From an uncultured Lachnospiraceae bacterium (lineage in GTDB: Bacteria > Bacillota > Clostridia > Lachnospirales > Lachnospiraceae), in assembly GCA_948794795.1 (NCBI GenBank), contig CAQGLR010000021.1, positions 1-61,150 on the forward strand: a stretch of 61,150 nucleotides of DNA. The letters run 5' to 3'. This document shows positions 43,374-53,041 of this stretch, piece by piece. How positions within the stretch are numbered: position 1 is the stretch's first letter; each line of letters begins with the position of its first letter. Position numbers and translations under genes: made by a program. The notes under the pieces were generated by a model. The model ran no database searches and was not told the origin of the DNA. It saw only the letters and a list, made by a program, of their open reading frames with translations.

Positions 43374-44483
43374 CTATAGTATGCTGTATTGTTCTTCTTG
43401 CTCTTCCTGTTCTTCTTCCTGTGTTTCACATTTAATATCTATCTTGTATCCTGTAAGTTTGGCAGCAAGCCTTGCATTCTGCCCTTCCTTGCCAATCGCA
43501 AGTGAAAGCTGGTTCTCAGGTACAATAACTTTTGCTGTCTTTTCTTCTTCATCCGCTTCCACAGAAACTACTTTTGCAGGACTTAATGAATTTTCAATAA
43601 GGACTGCAGGTGAATCACTCCATGTTATTATGTCTATTTTTTCACCTTTCAGTTCATCAACTATTGCATTTACACGGCTTCCATTTATTCCCACACATGC
43701 ACCTACAGGGTCAACATTCGGGTTATCTGCTGATACTGCTATTTTAGTACGTGAACCTGCTTCCCTCGCAATGCTTCTTATTTCTACTGTTCCATCCTGT
43801 ATTTCTGTAACTTCCTCTTCAAAAAGCCTTTTAACAAATTCAGGATGTGTACGTGATACAGTAATCCTTGGCCCTTTTGGTGTATCTTTTACTTCTACTA
43901 CATAAAGTTTTATATGTTCTGTAGGCTTGAACTGTTCTCCTTTAACCTGTTCGCTTTCCATAAGTACCGCATCAACTTTTCCAAGGTTTATACAGACATT
44001 TTTACCACTGTAACGCTGTACAATTCCTGTTATTACTTCCCTCTCTTTTTCAAGATACTGTACATAAAGCACTTTTCTTTCTTCTTCACGTATTTTCTGC
44101 ACAACTACCTGTTTTGCTTTCTGTGCCGCTATACGCCCGAAATTCTTTGGAGTAACTTCTATGGCAGCCACAGCGCCTATATCATGTACATCATATCTAA
44201 GAATTGCCTCGGTTATTCCTATCTGCTCTGCTTCATCTTCAATATCATCATCATCCACAACCAGTTTTTCTGCAAATACTTTTACTTCGCCAGTTTCACG
44301 GTTAATGTTTACTTTTATATTTTCTGATTTGCCATACTGGTTTTTACAGGCGGCCAAAAGTGAATTTTCAACAGCTTCTAATATAACTTCTTTGCTAATC
44401 TGCTTTTCTTTTTCAATCGCATTTAACGCTTCTATAAGTTCTGAACATTCATTTCTTGTAGACTTTGTCTTTCTTGCTGCCAT
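43374..44483 (-). CDS. nusA: Transcription termination/antitermination factor NusA
   Basis: NusA binds RNA polymerase and RNA and modulates pausing and termination. The N-terminal domain (ELIEALNAIEKEKQISKEVI), S1 domain (REVITGIVQRYSGKNVCINL), and two KH domains (PVGACVGINGSRVNAIVDEL, LAIGKEGQNARLAAKLTGYK) are in order. The length of about 369 is that of short clostridial NusA without acidic repeats; the tail is Glu/Gln-rich. The ATG at 44483 follows AAGGAGGAG; an earlier in-frame codon would bury that site. Confidence 0.95.
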   Translation of the reverse strand: MAARKTKSTRNECSELIEALNAIEKEKQISKEVILEAVENSLLAACKNQYGKSENIKVNINRETGEVKVFAEKLVVDDDDIEDEAEQIGITEAILRYDVHDIGAVAAIEVTPKNFGRIAAQKAKQVVVQKIREEERKVLYVQYLEKEREVITGIVQRYSGKNVCINLGKVDAVLMESEQVKGEQFKPTEHIKLYVVEVKDTPKGPRITVSRTHPEFVKRLFEEEVTEIQDGTVEIRSIAREAGSRTKIAVSADNPNVDPVGACVGINGSRVNAIVDELKGEKIDIITWSDSPAVLIENSLSPAKVVSVEADEEEKTAKVIVPENQLSLAIGKEGQNARLAAKLTGYKIDIKCETQEEEQEEQEEQYSIL

Positions 44484-44528
44484 CTCTATCTCCTCCTTAC
44501 TAATCCGCAAACGGATAACTTATCTTAA

Positions 44529-45026
44529 TTAAAAATCTATAGCCAGCCTGACTGTAGAAATCTCTGCACGGGGTATTTCATAGTTTTCTATAAATTCTGT
44601 TTCTATTGTAATTGTATCTTTTGTAAAGCTTTTAAGTGTACCCGTAAGCTCTTTTACATGGACTTCTTTGCCATTCCTGCCAGCTGGCAGCTTCCTTGCT
44701 TTAAAAAATTTTATATCAACATCATTGCCTATACTGCGCCTGAAATCTTTGTCTTTCTTAAGTTTCCTTCCAAGGCCTGGTGAACTTACTTCAAGTATAT
44801 ATGCGTCAGGTATAAAGTCTTCTTTGTCCATTATATCACTTAAAGTACGGTTGACCAGTTCACAGTCATTAATTGTAATTCCTCCCTCTTTGTCAATATA
44901 GGCACGCAAATACCAGTTTCCTGCTTCCTTTACATATTCGACATCAACAAGCTCAAAGTTATTCTCTTCCATTATTGGCTCAAGCAGTTTTTCTGTACGT
45001 GTTTCATATTCCTCACGTTTAGTCAA
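44529..45026 (-). CDS. rimP: Ribosome maturation factor RimP
   Basis: RimP, about 165 residues, is needed for 30S maturation. FELVDVEYVKEAGNWYLRAY, DKEGGITINDCELVNRTLSD and LEVSSPGLGRKLKKDKDFRR are diagnostic. The start is most likely the TTG at 45026 with AGAGG 8 bases upstream; a TTG two codons earlier is too close to that site. First gene of the rimP-nusA-ylxR-ylxQ-infB-rbfA operon; nusA begins 45 bp downstream. Confidence 0.94.
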   Translation of the reverse strand: MTKREEYETRTEKLLEPIMEENNFELVDVEYVKEAGNWYLRAYIDKEGGITINDCELVNRTLSDIMDKEDFIPDAYILEVSSPGLGRKLKKDKDFRRSIGNDVDIKFFKARKLPAGRNGKEVHVKELTGTLKSFTKDTITIETEFIENYEIPRAEISTVRLAIDF

Positions 45027-45100
45027 GTACAAAACCTCTTTTCTTTATAATTTACTTATCTTATAAATATTATTATATAGTTCCAGATTGTGGTAACACA

Positions 45101-45130
45101 AAATTAAAGAGTGGACTGCGCATCCACTCT
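45101..45130 (-). terminator. Terminator of the chemoreceptor gene
   Basis: On the minus strand AGAGTGGA and TCCACTCT form the stem with a short GC loop, followed by TTAATTTTG, about 95 bp beyond the chemoreceptor stop. Confidence 0.7.
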
Positions 45131-45222
45131 TACTAATAATTACCATGTTCATATGGTAGTAGTGTATCACTATTTTTCAATAAATGCAAGTGTTTTTCAA
45201 CAGAAAACTAAAATCCTGGTTA

Positions 45223-47223
45223 TCATTCCTTTAACCGGAATCCTCTTACCAGTTCCTTTAGTGCTGCTGCCTGCCCGGACAACTCATCGCTGGCAGCGGC
45301 ACACTCCTGTACTGTAGCTACATTATTCTGTACAACAATGGATATTTGGCTAATCCCTTGTGTAATTTCTGCAGCGTCGTCCGCCTGTTGCTTTGTAAAA
45401 TCTGCAATTCTTCCAACCAGGCCATACATCTCATCCGCCTGTACCGCCACAGACATCATGGATTCTGCTGTAAGCTGCACTGCCTTTACACCTTCTTCCA
45501 TAGAACTTATCGTTTCTCCTAGTAAATCCGTAGTTTTCTGCGCAGCCTCTGAAGATTTGCCTGCCAGTGAACGTACCTCATCTGCTACAACAGCAAAGCC
45601 CTTTCCTGCCTCTCCAGCCCGTGCTGCCTCCACTGCAGCATTTAAAGCCAGTATGTTCGTCTGGAATGCGATACTCTCAATAATTTTTATAATCTTGCCA
45701 ATTTCAGTTGATTTATTGCTGGTTTTTTGTATCACATCTTTCAGGTTTTCCATTTTCTCATTGCTGTCTAAAAGACCTTTCCTGACATTTTGTGAAATAC
45801 TCTCCGCTTTTCCTGCTCCCTGTGCAATCTGGCTGATACTCTGTGAAACAGCATTTATATGCCCAGCCAGTGATTCTACCTCAGATGCCTGCTCGGAAGA
45901 ACCTTGTGACAATATCATTGCACTATTGGAAACCTGTGCTGCGCCGGCTGCTACATCTGCCGATGCAGTATTTAACTGCCCCATAGTATTATTAAGATCT
46001 ACCGAAATCGTATCCAGGGAATTCTTAATCTTTGCAAATTCCCCACTATATTCATTTTCCAATGTAAATGCCAGGTTCCCCTCTGCGATTTCATGAAGCT
46101 TCCCAGCAATTTCATCTATGTATATTACATAATCCCTAAGACGTAATGTAACCTGGTTAAAATTATCAGCCAGTACTCCCAATTCATCTTTAGATTTATA
46201 ACGTATGCCCTGTTCAAGGTCACCTTCTGCAATCCTGGTAGCCACCTGGCTTAATTCCCTGACTGGAACACCAATAATACGCCTTATCTGGACAGCTACA
46301 AGAACAGTCACCAGAACCAGTGCAGCAACTGTAACATACAACATTAAAACCGTAAGCTCTTTCAGCTCACGCAAAGCCTCGCCTTCCTGCACATAAGACA
46401 CTGCAGCCCAGTTACTGCCTGGAACCTGTGCAACCTGGATATAAGTATCTTTATAAAGAGACAGCTCCATTTTCCCGGCCTCAATCTGCTTTTGTGCATA
46501 CTCATATACCCCACCTTTAACCTCACCCAGCTTTTTCCCAAGGATATTATCGTCCTTATGCCCGATAATAGTGTCTGTACGCACATCTACCAGAAAAATC
46601 CCCCCTGTATCCTCAATCTGTGCCTTACTGACAATTCCAGAAATAGAATCCAGGTAAACATCAGCTGCCGCAACGCCCCTTACAGAACCACTACTGTCCT
46701 TCAATACCCCGGAAACCCCTACTACATATGACTGGCTGTCTTCATCCAGATATACATCACTAAGGATAAATTCTTCAGATTTCACTCCATCCTGGTACCA
46801 GCTCCTTGACAGGGCATTAAATCCTGGTTCTGGCACAAAAGAAGCATGGTAGAGTGAACCATCTGTTAAAGCCACATACATTCCTGCTGGATATGCCTCA
46901 TTCTGGCCTGCTGTGTACTTAATATACTTCTTCATCTCCCTGGTATTCATATTTTCATACTCTATTGTATCCCTCTGCATATTGAGTGAAACCAAAATAC
47001 TGTTAATCCATGCCTTAGTTTCCTGGATTGCCCTGTCTGTAGTTGTATACAGGATTTCATCGTTCTTTTCCAATAATGCCTGTGACATCTGGTTATATAC
47101 CACGGCTAACAGTGCACCAACTGCTATTATAATACTTGCCACAACTGCCATAAGCAGTTTCACTGTAATACCAGCTCCCCTCCGCACTGTCTTGCTAGTA
47201 TATCTTCTCTCTTCTGGGTTCAT
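45223..47223 (-). CDS. Methyl-accepting chemotaxis protein
   Basis: A 666-residue membrane chemoreceptor: cytoplasmic start, TM1 (about 21-44, ITVKLLMAVVASIIIAVGAL), an external dCache-type domain (45-290; YPAGMYVALTDGSLYHASFV, VSGVLKDSSGSVRGVAAADV), TM2 (about 293-315), HAMP (RIAEGDLEQGIRYKSKDELG), and the MA signalling domain with the conserved tip (IIKIIESIAFQTNILALNAA, VEAARAGEAGKGFAVVADEV). The ligand is probably an amino acid or carboxylate judging by the dCache class, but cannot be read. Monocistronic with its own promoter and terminator. Confidence 0.93.
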   Translation of the reverse strand: MNPEERRYTSKTVRRGAGITVKLLMAVVASIIIAVGALLAVVYNQMSQALLEKNDEILYTTTDRAIQETKAWINSILVSLNMQRDTIEYENMNTREMKKYIKYTAGQNEAYPAGMYVALTDGSLYHASFVPEPGFNALSRSWYQDGVKSEEFILSDVYLDEDSQSYVVGVSGVLKDSSGSVRGVAAADVYLDSISGIVSKAQIEDTGGIFLVDVRTDTIIGHKDDNILGKKLGEVKGGVYEYAQKQIEAGKMELSLYKDTYIQVAQVPGSNWAAVSYVQEGEALRELKELTVLMLYVTVAALVLVTVLVAVQIRRIIGVPVRELSQVATRIAEGDLEQGIRYKSKDELGVLADNFNQVTLRLRDYVIYIDEIAGKLHEIAEGNLAFTLENEYSGEFAKIKNSLDTISVDLNNTMGQLNTASADVAAGAAQVSNSAMILSQGSSEQASEVESLAGHINAVSQSISQIAQGAGKAESISQNVRKGLLDSNEKMENLKDVIQKTSNKSTEIGKIIKIIESIAFQTNILALNAAVEAARAGEAGKGFAVVADEVRSLAGKSSEAAQKTTDLLGETISSMEEGVKAVQLTAESMMSVAVQADEMYGLVGRIADFTKQQADDAAEITQGISQISIVVQNNVATVQECAAASDELSGQAAALKELVRGFRLKE

Positions 47224-47283
47224 ATTTGTTATTCCTCTTCCTTCATTTTCTAATGTATCTTTGAATATCTACTATATTTACTG

Positions 47284-47312
47284 ATTATACACTTATCTTT
47301 ATCTATATGCAA
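47284..47312 (-). promoter_or_regulatory. Promoter of the chemoreceptor gene
   Basis: On the minus strand TTGCAT and TATAAT are separated by 17 bp, about 60 bp upstream of the start codon. Confidence 0.65.
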
Positions 47313-47324
47313 TTATTTTACTGG

Positions 47325-47394
47325 TTTTAAGTTTCCCCATTCTTTTAGTACACAAATATTTTGCCATAGTAATATAATCTTTGTATAATTTAAT
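47325..47394 (+). repeat. R1 repeat, collapsed copy (ends joined)
   Basis: GTTTCCCCATTCTTTTAGTA and CACAAATATTTTGCC are the left outer end of R1; AGTAATATAATCTTTGTATA is the right outer end. The 200-bp palindromic body between them is missing, as expected after slippage or excision across a long hairpin. Confidence 0.65.
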
Positions 47395-47449
47395 GATATA
47401 CTGATAACCTGGGTAATTAAAGTTACCAGAACCAATGGATTTATACTTT

Positions 47450-48391
47450 TTATAGCAAGTATGCCGCTCCAATTATCCCTGCATCATTTCCAAGACATGA
47501 GGTTACAATACTAGCTGTCCCACACATTGTACCACCAAAACACATATCCTTTACTTTTAAAGACAACTTGTCTGTAAGATACTGCTTTTGCGCAGACACG
47601 CCACCACCAAGTATAACAATTTCTGGCCTGAAAATATTAATAATATTGGCAATACCTGTACTTAAATATTCTATATACATATCTACTACTTCTATAGCAG
47701 CTTTATCTCCTTCCCTTTCTGCTTCAAAAACCATTTCACCATTAATACTTGCTATATTTCCGCCACACAACACATTAAGCAGTGATTCTTTATTATTTTC
47801 TGCTGCCTCCCTTGCAGATGCCATAAGGGCACTTGCAGATGCATAACTTTCAAAACATCCTCTCCTGCCACATGTACAAGGAAGCCCTCCATGTCTAATA
47901 ACTATATGTCCAAGTTCACAGCCTCCACGCATATATCCTGTAAATATCTTTTTATTAATAACTACACCGCTTCCAACACCAGTCCCCAGTGTAAGAAGAA
48001 CGACATTTTCCCTGCCTTTGGCCGCACCACACAACACTTCTGCAAGTGCTGCTGCATCTGCATCATTTGCAATAGCACATGGTATATCAAAGTATTCCTT
48101 GAAAATCTTAATAAATGGCACATTTTCCCATCCAATATTATTAGAATACAACACAACTCCAGAAATACTGTCAGAAGTCCCAGGACACGCAATGCCTGCA
48201 GAAATTTTTTCTAATTTTGCATTATTCTCTTCTATAAGCCCTCTTGCCGTCTCCGCAATATTTTTTATAATTTCACGTGGCGTATATAAACTGCTTTCTG
48301 TTTTTATTACTTTTCTGCTAGTAATTTCATAGTCTTCATTTACCAGCCCGATTTTTACCGACATACCTCCAATATCAATTCCAATCCTCAT
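47450..48391 (-). CDS. ROK-family kinase (glucokinase-like)
   Basis: A 313-residue ROK sugar kinase. GIDIGGMSVKIGLVNEDYE is the phosphate loop, TLGTGVGSGVVINKKIFTG the catalytic region with GCELGHIVI (the substrate histidine), and CTCGRRGCFESYAS the zinc site. GGGVSAQ is the adenosine loop. It has no DNA-binding domain. The ATG at 48391 is preceded by GGAGG at six bases. It differs clearly from the ROK kinase at 1512-2459, so the two probably use different sugars. It is divergent from the ybjQ-like gene. Confidence 0.88.
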   Translation of the reverse strand: MRIGIDIGGMSVKIGLVNEDYEITSRKVIKTESSLYTPREIIKNIAETARGLIEENNAKLEKISAGIACPGTSDSISGVVLYSNNIGWENVPFIKIFKEYFDIPCAIANDADAAALAEVLCGAAKGRENVVLLTLGTGVGSGVVINKKIFTGYMRGGCELGHIVIRHGGLPCTCGRRGCFESYASASALMASAREAAENNKESLLNVLCGGNIASINGEMVFEAEREGDKAAIEVVDMYIEYLSTGIANIINIFRPEIVILGGGVSAQKQYLTDKLSLKVKDMCFGGTMCGTASIVTSCLGNDAGIIGAAYLL

Positions 48392-48492
48392 TAAAACCTC
48401 CATTTTCATAAACACGACAGGTTACTGTCTGGCAATATACCAGATATAATAATAACATAGAATATTTTTGAAAACAATAATCCATATAACTC

Positions 48493-48521
48493 TTGACAAA
48501 GCAGTTTCAATGTATTATTGT
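48493..48521 (+). promoter_or_regulatory. Promoter of the ybjQ-like/NADAR genes
   Basis: A perfect TTGACA at 48493-48498 and TATTGT at 48516-48521 are separated by 17 bp, 40 bp upstream of the ybjQ-like start. Confidence 0.65.
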
Positions 48522-48562
48522 ATTAATCAGGTAGTACAATATAAATATAAGGAGTGATTATT

Positions 48563-48877
48563 ATGATATTAGTAAATACAGATTATATTACAGGAAAAGA
48601 ATTTGAAATGCTGGGTCTTGTAAAAGGCAGCACAATCCAGAGCAAACATATCGGCAAGGATATTTCACAAGGATTTAAAACACTTGTTGGCGGGGAATTA
48701 AAAGCATATAATGAAATGATGGCAGACGCAAGAAACCTTGCAACAAGCCGTATGACAGAAGAAGCAGAACAGCTTGGGGCTGATGCCATTGTAAATATAA
48801 GATATGCAAGTTCTGCCATTATGCAGGGTGCAGCAGAAGTTATAGCTTATGGAACAGCAGTAAAGTTTATAAATTAG
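48563..48877 (+). CDS. YbjQ-family (UPF0145) protein
   Basis: A 104-residue protein of the YbjQ/UPF0145 family, a small homo-oligomeric fold sometimes called a heavy-metal-binding domain. VLGLVKGSTIQSKHIG-like LGLVKGSTIQSKHIGKDISQ, YNEMMADARNLATSRMTEEA and LGADAIVNIRYASSAI are characteristic. The ATG at 48563 has AAGGAG at 8-10 bases; a GTG three codons earlier overlaps that site. Function is not established. It probably shares its transcript with the NADAR gene 63 bp downstream. Confidence 0.88.
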   Translation: MILVNTDYITGKEFEMLGLVKGSTIQSKHIGKDISQGFKTLVGGELKAYNEMMADARNLATSRMTEEAEQLGADAIVNIRYASSAIMQGAAEVIAYGTAVKFIN

Positions 48878-48940
48878 CATGTGGCTGGAATTACATAGTT
48901 ACAATATTTCCAGACATAACATATGCTTGGAAAGGAATTT

Positions 48941-49480
48941 ATGGATTTAAAACAATTAAAAAAAATATATAAAAATGAAAAACATCTGGAATATATCTTC
49001 TTCTGGGGACACAGTGAAAAAGCAGGTACAATTACAAAAGCATGCCTTAGCCAGTGGTATCCATGTAAATTTAAATCTAATAATATAGTTTACTATACAG
49101 CTGAACAATATATGATGGCACAGAAAGCACTGCTTTTTAATGACCAGCAGGTTTTTAATGAAATAATGCAGGCTTCAGATCCCAGACAGTACCAGAAACT
49201 TGGCAGGAAAACCAGATATTTTAAAGAAGAAGTATGGAATAAACATAAATACAAAATAGTTGTAGACGGCAATATTGCGAAATTTTCACAAAACCCGGAA
49301 CTTGGCGGGTTTTTAAAGAAAACCAGGGACAAAATCCTTGTAGAAGCAAGCCCGTATGACCGTATATGGGGCATTGGCATGGCACAGGACAACCCAGATA
49401 TTAATAATCCATTTAACTGGAATGGCAGCAACCTTCTTGGTTTTGCACTTATGGATGTACGAAAAATATTATGGTCTTAG
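48941..49480 (+). CDS. NADAR-family ADP-ribose glycosidase-like protein
   Basis: A 179-residue NADAR (YbiA-like) protein. FFWGHSEKAGTITKACLSQW, YYTAEQYMMAQKALLFND and NWNGSNLLGFALMDVR are the family blocks. Members remove ADP-ribose from nucleic acids or act on riboflavin-pathway intermediates, and some neutralise DarT-type toxins; no DarT gene is adjacent here. The ATG at 48941 follows GGAAAGGA. A rho-independent terminator follows at 49521. Confidence 0.87.
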   Translation: MDLKQLKKIYKNEKHLEYIFFWGHSEKAGTITKACLSQWYPCKFKSNNIVYYTAEQYMMAQKALLFNDQQVFNEIMQASDPRQYQKLGRKTRYFKEEVWNKHKYKIVVDGNIAKFSQNPELGGFLKKTRDKILVEASPYDRIWGIGMAQDNPDINNPFNWNGSNLLGFALMDVRKILWS

Positions 49481-49520
49481 ACAAAAACAAAAATTAATAA
49501 TAAAGGTTAATTTTATTAAA

Positions 49521-49558
49521 AAACTTTGCTATAAACGGATTGTATAGCAAAGTTTTTT
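49521..49558 (+). terminator. Rho-independent terminator after NADAR gene
   Basis: AAACTTTGCTATA and TATAGCAAAGTT form a 12-bp stem followed by TTTTTT. The rest of the gap to the kinase (about 200 bp) holds no feature I can name. Confidence 0.85.
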
Positions 49559-49756
49559 ATGTTAAACTAGAATAGATACTATGTTTTATGGTATTCCAGC
49601 AAGAGCCTGTACCATACAAAAACATCAGGTCTTTTTAATACCAGTACCCATTTACAAAGCGTGGTTTTTAAGGCTTGCCCGTTAAGATTAAATTAATAAA
49701 AACACGGATATATAAGGTTTAATTATGTAATATATACTCACAAGGAGGAAACAGAT

Positions 49757-52700
49757 ATGTATCATTGCCATATCCATTTCTATTTAACAGGTTGCCAGCA
49801 TGGCATATTTGAAATTATAAGAAAAATGCCCCCTTTAGAACATTTTACACATGAATTCTCTGGAAGTGGCGTACCCAAGGCAGAATTAGCCGCTAAGGCA
49901 GATATAATTTTTGCAAACCTGCAGGATATGGATGCCAGGGAAGCATTCCAGGCTTTAGTTTCAAGTAAACAAGAGGATGCAGGACTTATCCTCCTTGCAG
50001 ATAAATACCAGATAGCATTTCTGGCAGACAACCTGAATGAAGTTAGTGATATATGGACAATGCCTATGTCAGATAAAGAATTAAGATTCCGGTTTTTAAG
50101 ATGGCAGCAGTCCTATAAAAAGGAAAAAGATTCCTGGCAGACCAGCCAGTATCTGGAAGCCGCTATAGACAGTGTGCCTAACCTTGTCTGGTATAAAGAT
50201 AAAAATGGAATACATAAGAAAGTAAATAACAGTTTCTGCCAGACTGTAAGAAAGACAAAACAACAAGTAGAAGGACGTGGCCATGCTTATATATGGGATG
50301 TTGAGCATGATGACCCTGCATGTATAGAATCAGAACTTGAGGTTATGAACAAGAGAAAAACCTGTGTATCTGAAGAAACTGTACAGACCGGTGATGGCAC
50401 AAAACTGCTTACTACTTATAAGTCACCATTATATGATGTTGATGGCAGTGTAATGGGTACAGTAGGTGTAGCCATAGATATAACACAAGAACGTGCTTAT
50501 GAGCAGGAATTAATTAAAAAAAACCAAACATTAGAAACTATTTTTACTACAATGGATTGTGGTATTATGAGCCACACACTTGATGGTAAGCATATATTCA
50601 GTATAAACAGGGCGGCCCTTAGAATTCTTGGATATAATTCTAAAAATGAATTAATTGAAAATGGATTTAATCTTGTTGCACCTTCTGTTATGGATGAAGA
50701 TAAACCAAAACTTCTGGAATGTATAAAAACATTAAATAAACCAGGTGATACTGTTAATGTAGAATACCGCGTCCAGCATAATGATGGTGAAATATTACAT
50801 ATTATGGGCAATATAAAGCTTTTAGAAGAGAATGGCACATTGTTTTACCAGCGTTTTCTTTTAGATTTTACTGCCCAGAAATTAAAAGAAGAAAGTGAAC
50901 GTCTGGAGAATGAAAGACGCCAGATGGAACTTGTACATGCATTATGCATAGATTTCAAACTTGTATGTTTCTTTGACCTTGATACTGGAAAGGGAAACCT
51001 TCTCCAGATTACTGATAATGAAAACTACAAGTTTAATAATATATTTAATAATAACATGTCATTAGAAGAATGTATGGAACGTTTTATATATAAAATTGTT
51101 TATAAAAACGACCAAGAAGAATTACGCATGGCTTCCTCGGCCAGTTATATTAAAAATGAACTGTCAGGGAAAAAGTTTTACCATGTTAATTTCCGTATTA
51201 TAAAAAATAATGAAACTGAGTATTTCCAGATGAAAGTAGTACGTGCAGGAGAATGGGAAAAAAGCCATGGAATTGTACTGGGATTCTGCAGTGTAGATGA
51301 AGAAACACGCAAAGAAATGGAACAGAAAAACCTTCTTGAAGATGCTTTGAAACAAGCAAACAGGGCAAGCAAGGCAAAAAGTATATTCCTGTCCAATATG
51401 TCACATGACATACGCACACCTATGAATGCTATTGTAGGTTTTACTACACTTGCTTCTACACATATTGACAATAAAGAACAGGTTGAAGAATACCTTAACA
51501 AAATTATGACATCTGGAAACCATCTGCTAAGCCTGATTAATGATGTTCTTGACATGAGCCGTATTGAAAGCGGCAAGATACGTTTAGAAGAAAAACCATG
51601 CAGCCTTCCAGACATACTTCATGGCCTGCACAATATTGTACAGGCAGATGTACATTCAAAACAGCTTGAATTGTATATTGATACTATAGATGTATTTGAT
51701 GAAGATATTTACTGTGACAAACTACGTCTTAACCAGGTGCTTTTAAACCTTTTAAGCAATTCTATTAAATATACAAGTGCTGGAGGCAGTGTCAGCATGC
51801 GTATTGTAGAAAAGCCAGGTGCACCAGAAGGCTATGCCAACTTTGAATTTTATATTAAAGACAATGGTATTGGTATGAGTGACGAATTTGTAAAACACAT
51901 CTTTGAACCATTTGAAAGGGAACAAAACACTACTACCAGCGGTGTACAGGGAACTGGACTTGGTATGGCAATAACTAAAAATATTGTTGACATGATGAAT
52001 GGTACTATTAATGTAACAAGTGAACAAGGTGTTGGTACAGAATTTTTTGTTTCTTTTACATTCCGTTTATACTCAGGCAAAAAGCAGCCACAGACTATAA
52101 CTGAACTGCAGGACTGCAGGGCACTTGTTGTAGATGATGATTTTAACACTTGTGACAGCGTATCATATATGCTTGGACAGATTGGAATGCAGGCCGAATG
52201 GACATTATCTGGAAAAGAAGCTGTACTTCGTACCCACCAGGCAGTTATGCGCGGTAATGACTACCGTGTATATATTGTTGACTGGCTTCTGCCTGATATG
52301 AATGGTGTTGAAGTTGCAAGAAGGATAAAAAAAGAAACAGATGGCAAAGTACCTATTATTGTACTTACTGCTTATGACTGGTCTGATATTGAAGATGAAG
52401 CAAGGGAAGCTGGAGTAACCGCATTCTGCAGCAAACCACTCTTCCTGTCAGAACTTAGTAACTGCCTGTATTCACTTATAGGTACAGAAAAAGAAGCTAA
52501 AAAGAAAGAAGAAAAACCAAAGAAATTACGCACGGGACGTATTCTGCTTGCAGAAGATATTGACTTAAACCAGGAAATTGCTTCTACCCTTTTAAATGAG
52601 GCTGGATTCCGTACAGAAATAGCAGACAATGGACAGATTGCCCTCGATATGCTGAAAAAATCCGAACCAGGATATTACCAGCTTATACTTATGGATATCC

Positions 52701-52909
52701 AGATGCCTGTAATGAATGGTTATGAAGCAACCAAGGCAATACGCCAGCTTGAAAATAAGGAACTGGCTTCAATACCAATTATTGCTATGACCGCTAATGC
52801 ATTTGAAGAAGATAAGCAGGAAGCATTAAAGTGCGGAATGAATTCCCATATATCCAAACCTATTGATATTGGAAATTTATTTGATACACTTGATAAAATA
52901 CTTGATTAA
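49757..52909 (+). CDS. Hybrid sensor histidine kinase with PAS domains and two receiver domains
   Basis: A 1050-residue cytoplasmic protein with no TM helix. Order: a short N-terminal domain resembling a degenerate receiver (1-115), PAS (about 130-250; VPNLVWYKDKNGIHKKVNNS), a second PAS (about 255-375; TMDCGIMSHTLDGKHIFSIN), a PAS-like third region (400-530), HisKA with His550 in SNMSHDIRTPMNAI, HATPase (N box NLLSNSIKYTS near 665, DNGIGMSDEF near 705, GTGLGMAI), receiver 1 (VVDDDFNT, Asp842) and receiver 2 (AEDIDLNQ, Asp980 in LMDIQMPVMNG). No separate response regulator gene is adjacent. GGAGG precedes the ATG. Confidence 0.92.
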   Translation: MYHCHIHFYLTGCQHGIFEIIRKMPPLEHFTHEFSGSGVPKAELAAKADIIFANLQDMDAREAFQALVSSKQEDAGLILLADKYQIAFLADNLNEVSDIWTMPMSDKELRFRFLRWQQSYKKEKDSWQTSQYLEAAIDSVPNLVWYKDKNGIHKKVNNSFCQTVRKTKQQVEGRGHAYIWDVEHDDPACIESELEVMNKRKTCVSEETVQTGDGTKLLTTYKSPLYDVDGSVMGTVGVAIDITQERAYEQELIKKNQTLETIFTTMDCGIMSHTLDGKHIFSINRAALRILGYNSKNELIENGFNLVAPSVMDEDKPKLLECIKTLNKPGDTVNVEYRVQHNDGEILHIMGNIKLLEENGTLFYQRFLLDFTAQKLKEESERLENERRQMELVHALCIDFKLVCFFDLDTGKGNLLQITDNENYKFNNIFNNNMSLEECMERFIYKIVYKNDQEELRMASSASYIKNELSGKKFYHVNFRIIKNNETEYFQMKVVRAGEWEKSHGIVLGFCSVDEETRKEMEQKNLLEDALKQANRASKAKSIFLSNMSHDIRTPMNAIVGFTTLASTHIDNKEQVEEYLNKIMTSGNHLLSLINDVLDMSRIESGKIRLEEKPCSLPDILHGLHNIVQADVHSKQLELYIDTIDVFDEDIYCDKLRLNQVLLNLLSNSIKYTSAGGSVSMRIVEKPGAPEGYANFEFYIKDNGIGMSDEFVKHIFEPFEREQNTTTSGVQGTGLGMAITKNIVDMMNGTINVTSEQGVGTEFFVSFTFRLYSGKKQPQTITELQDCRALVVDDDFNTCDSVSYMLGQIGMQAEWTLSGKEAVLRTHQAVMRGNDYRVYIVDWLLPDMNGVEVARRIKKETDGKVPIIVLTAYDWSDIEDEAREAGVTAFCSKPLFLSELSNCLYSLIGTEKEAKKKEEKPKKLRTGRILLAEDIDLNQEIASTLLNEAGFRTEIADNGQIALDMLKKSEPGYYQLILMDIQMPVMNGYEATKAIRQLENKELASIPIIAMTANAFEEDKQEALKCGMNSHISKPIDIGNLFDTLDKILD

Positions 52910-52953
52910 AAATTTCTGGATTGCAACAATTTAACCTTTGGTATACTTAAAAA

Positions 52954-53015
52954 GATTTGCCTATAGAAACCAGTATACTGCTGTTTATAGCAGGTACTGT
53001 TCCTATAGGCAAATC
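52954..53015. terminator. Long hairpin between convergent genes
   Basis: GATTTGCCTATAG and CTATAGGCAAATC form a perfect 13-bp stem. The interior (CAGTA, GCTG/CAGG, TACTG) can extend the pairing to a nearly continuous hairpin of about 60 bases. It lies between the histidine kinase and the methyltransferase and probably ends transcription in both directions, though no U-run follows. Confidence 0.55.
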
Positions 53016-53041
53016 CTGTATTATAGGTATACTTTAATTTT

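Noticed and set aside
45338..46096. A 252-codon plus-strand frame antisense to the chemoreceptor gene
   Set aside because: Shadow of the Ala/Ser-rich signalling domain; no start signals.
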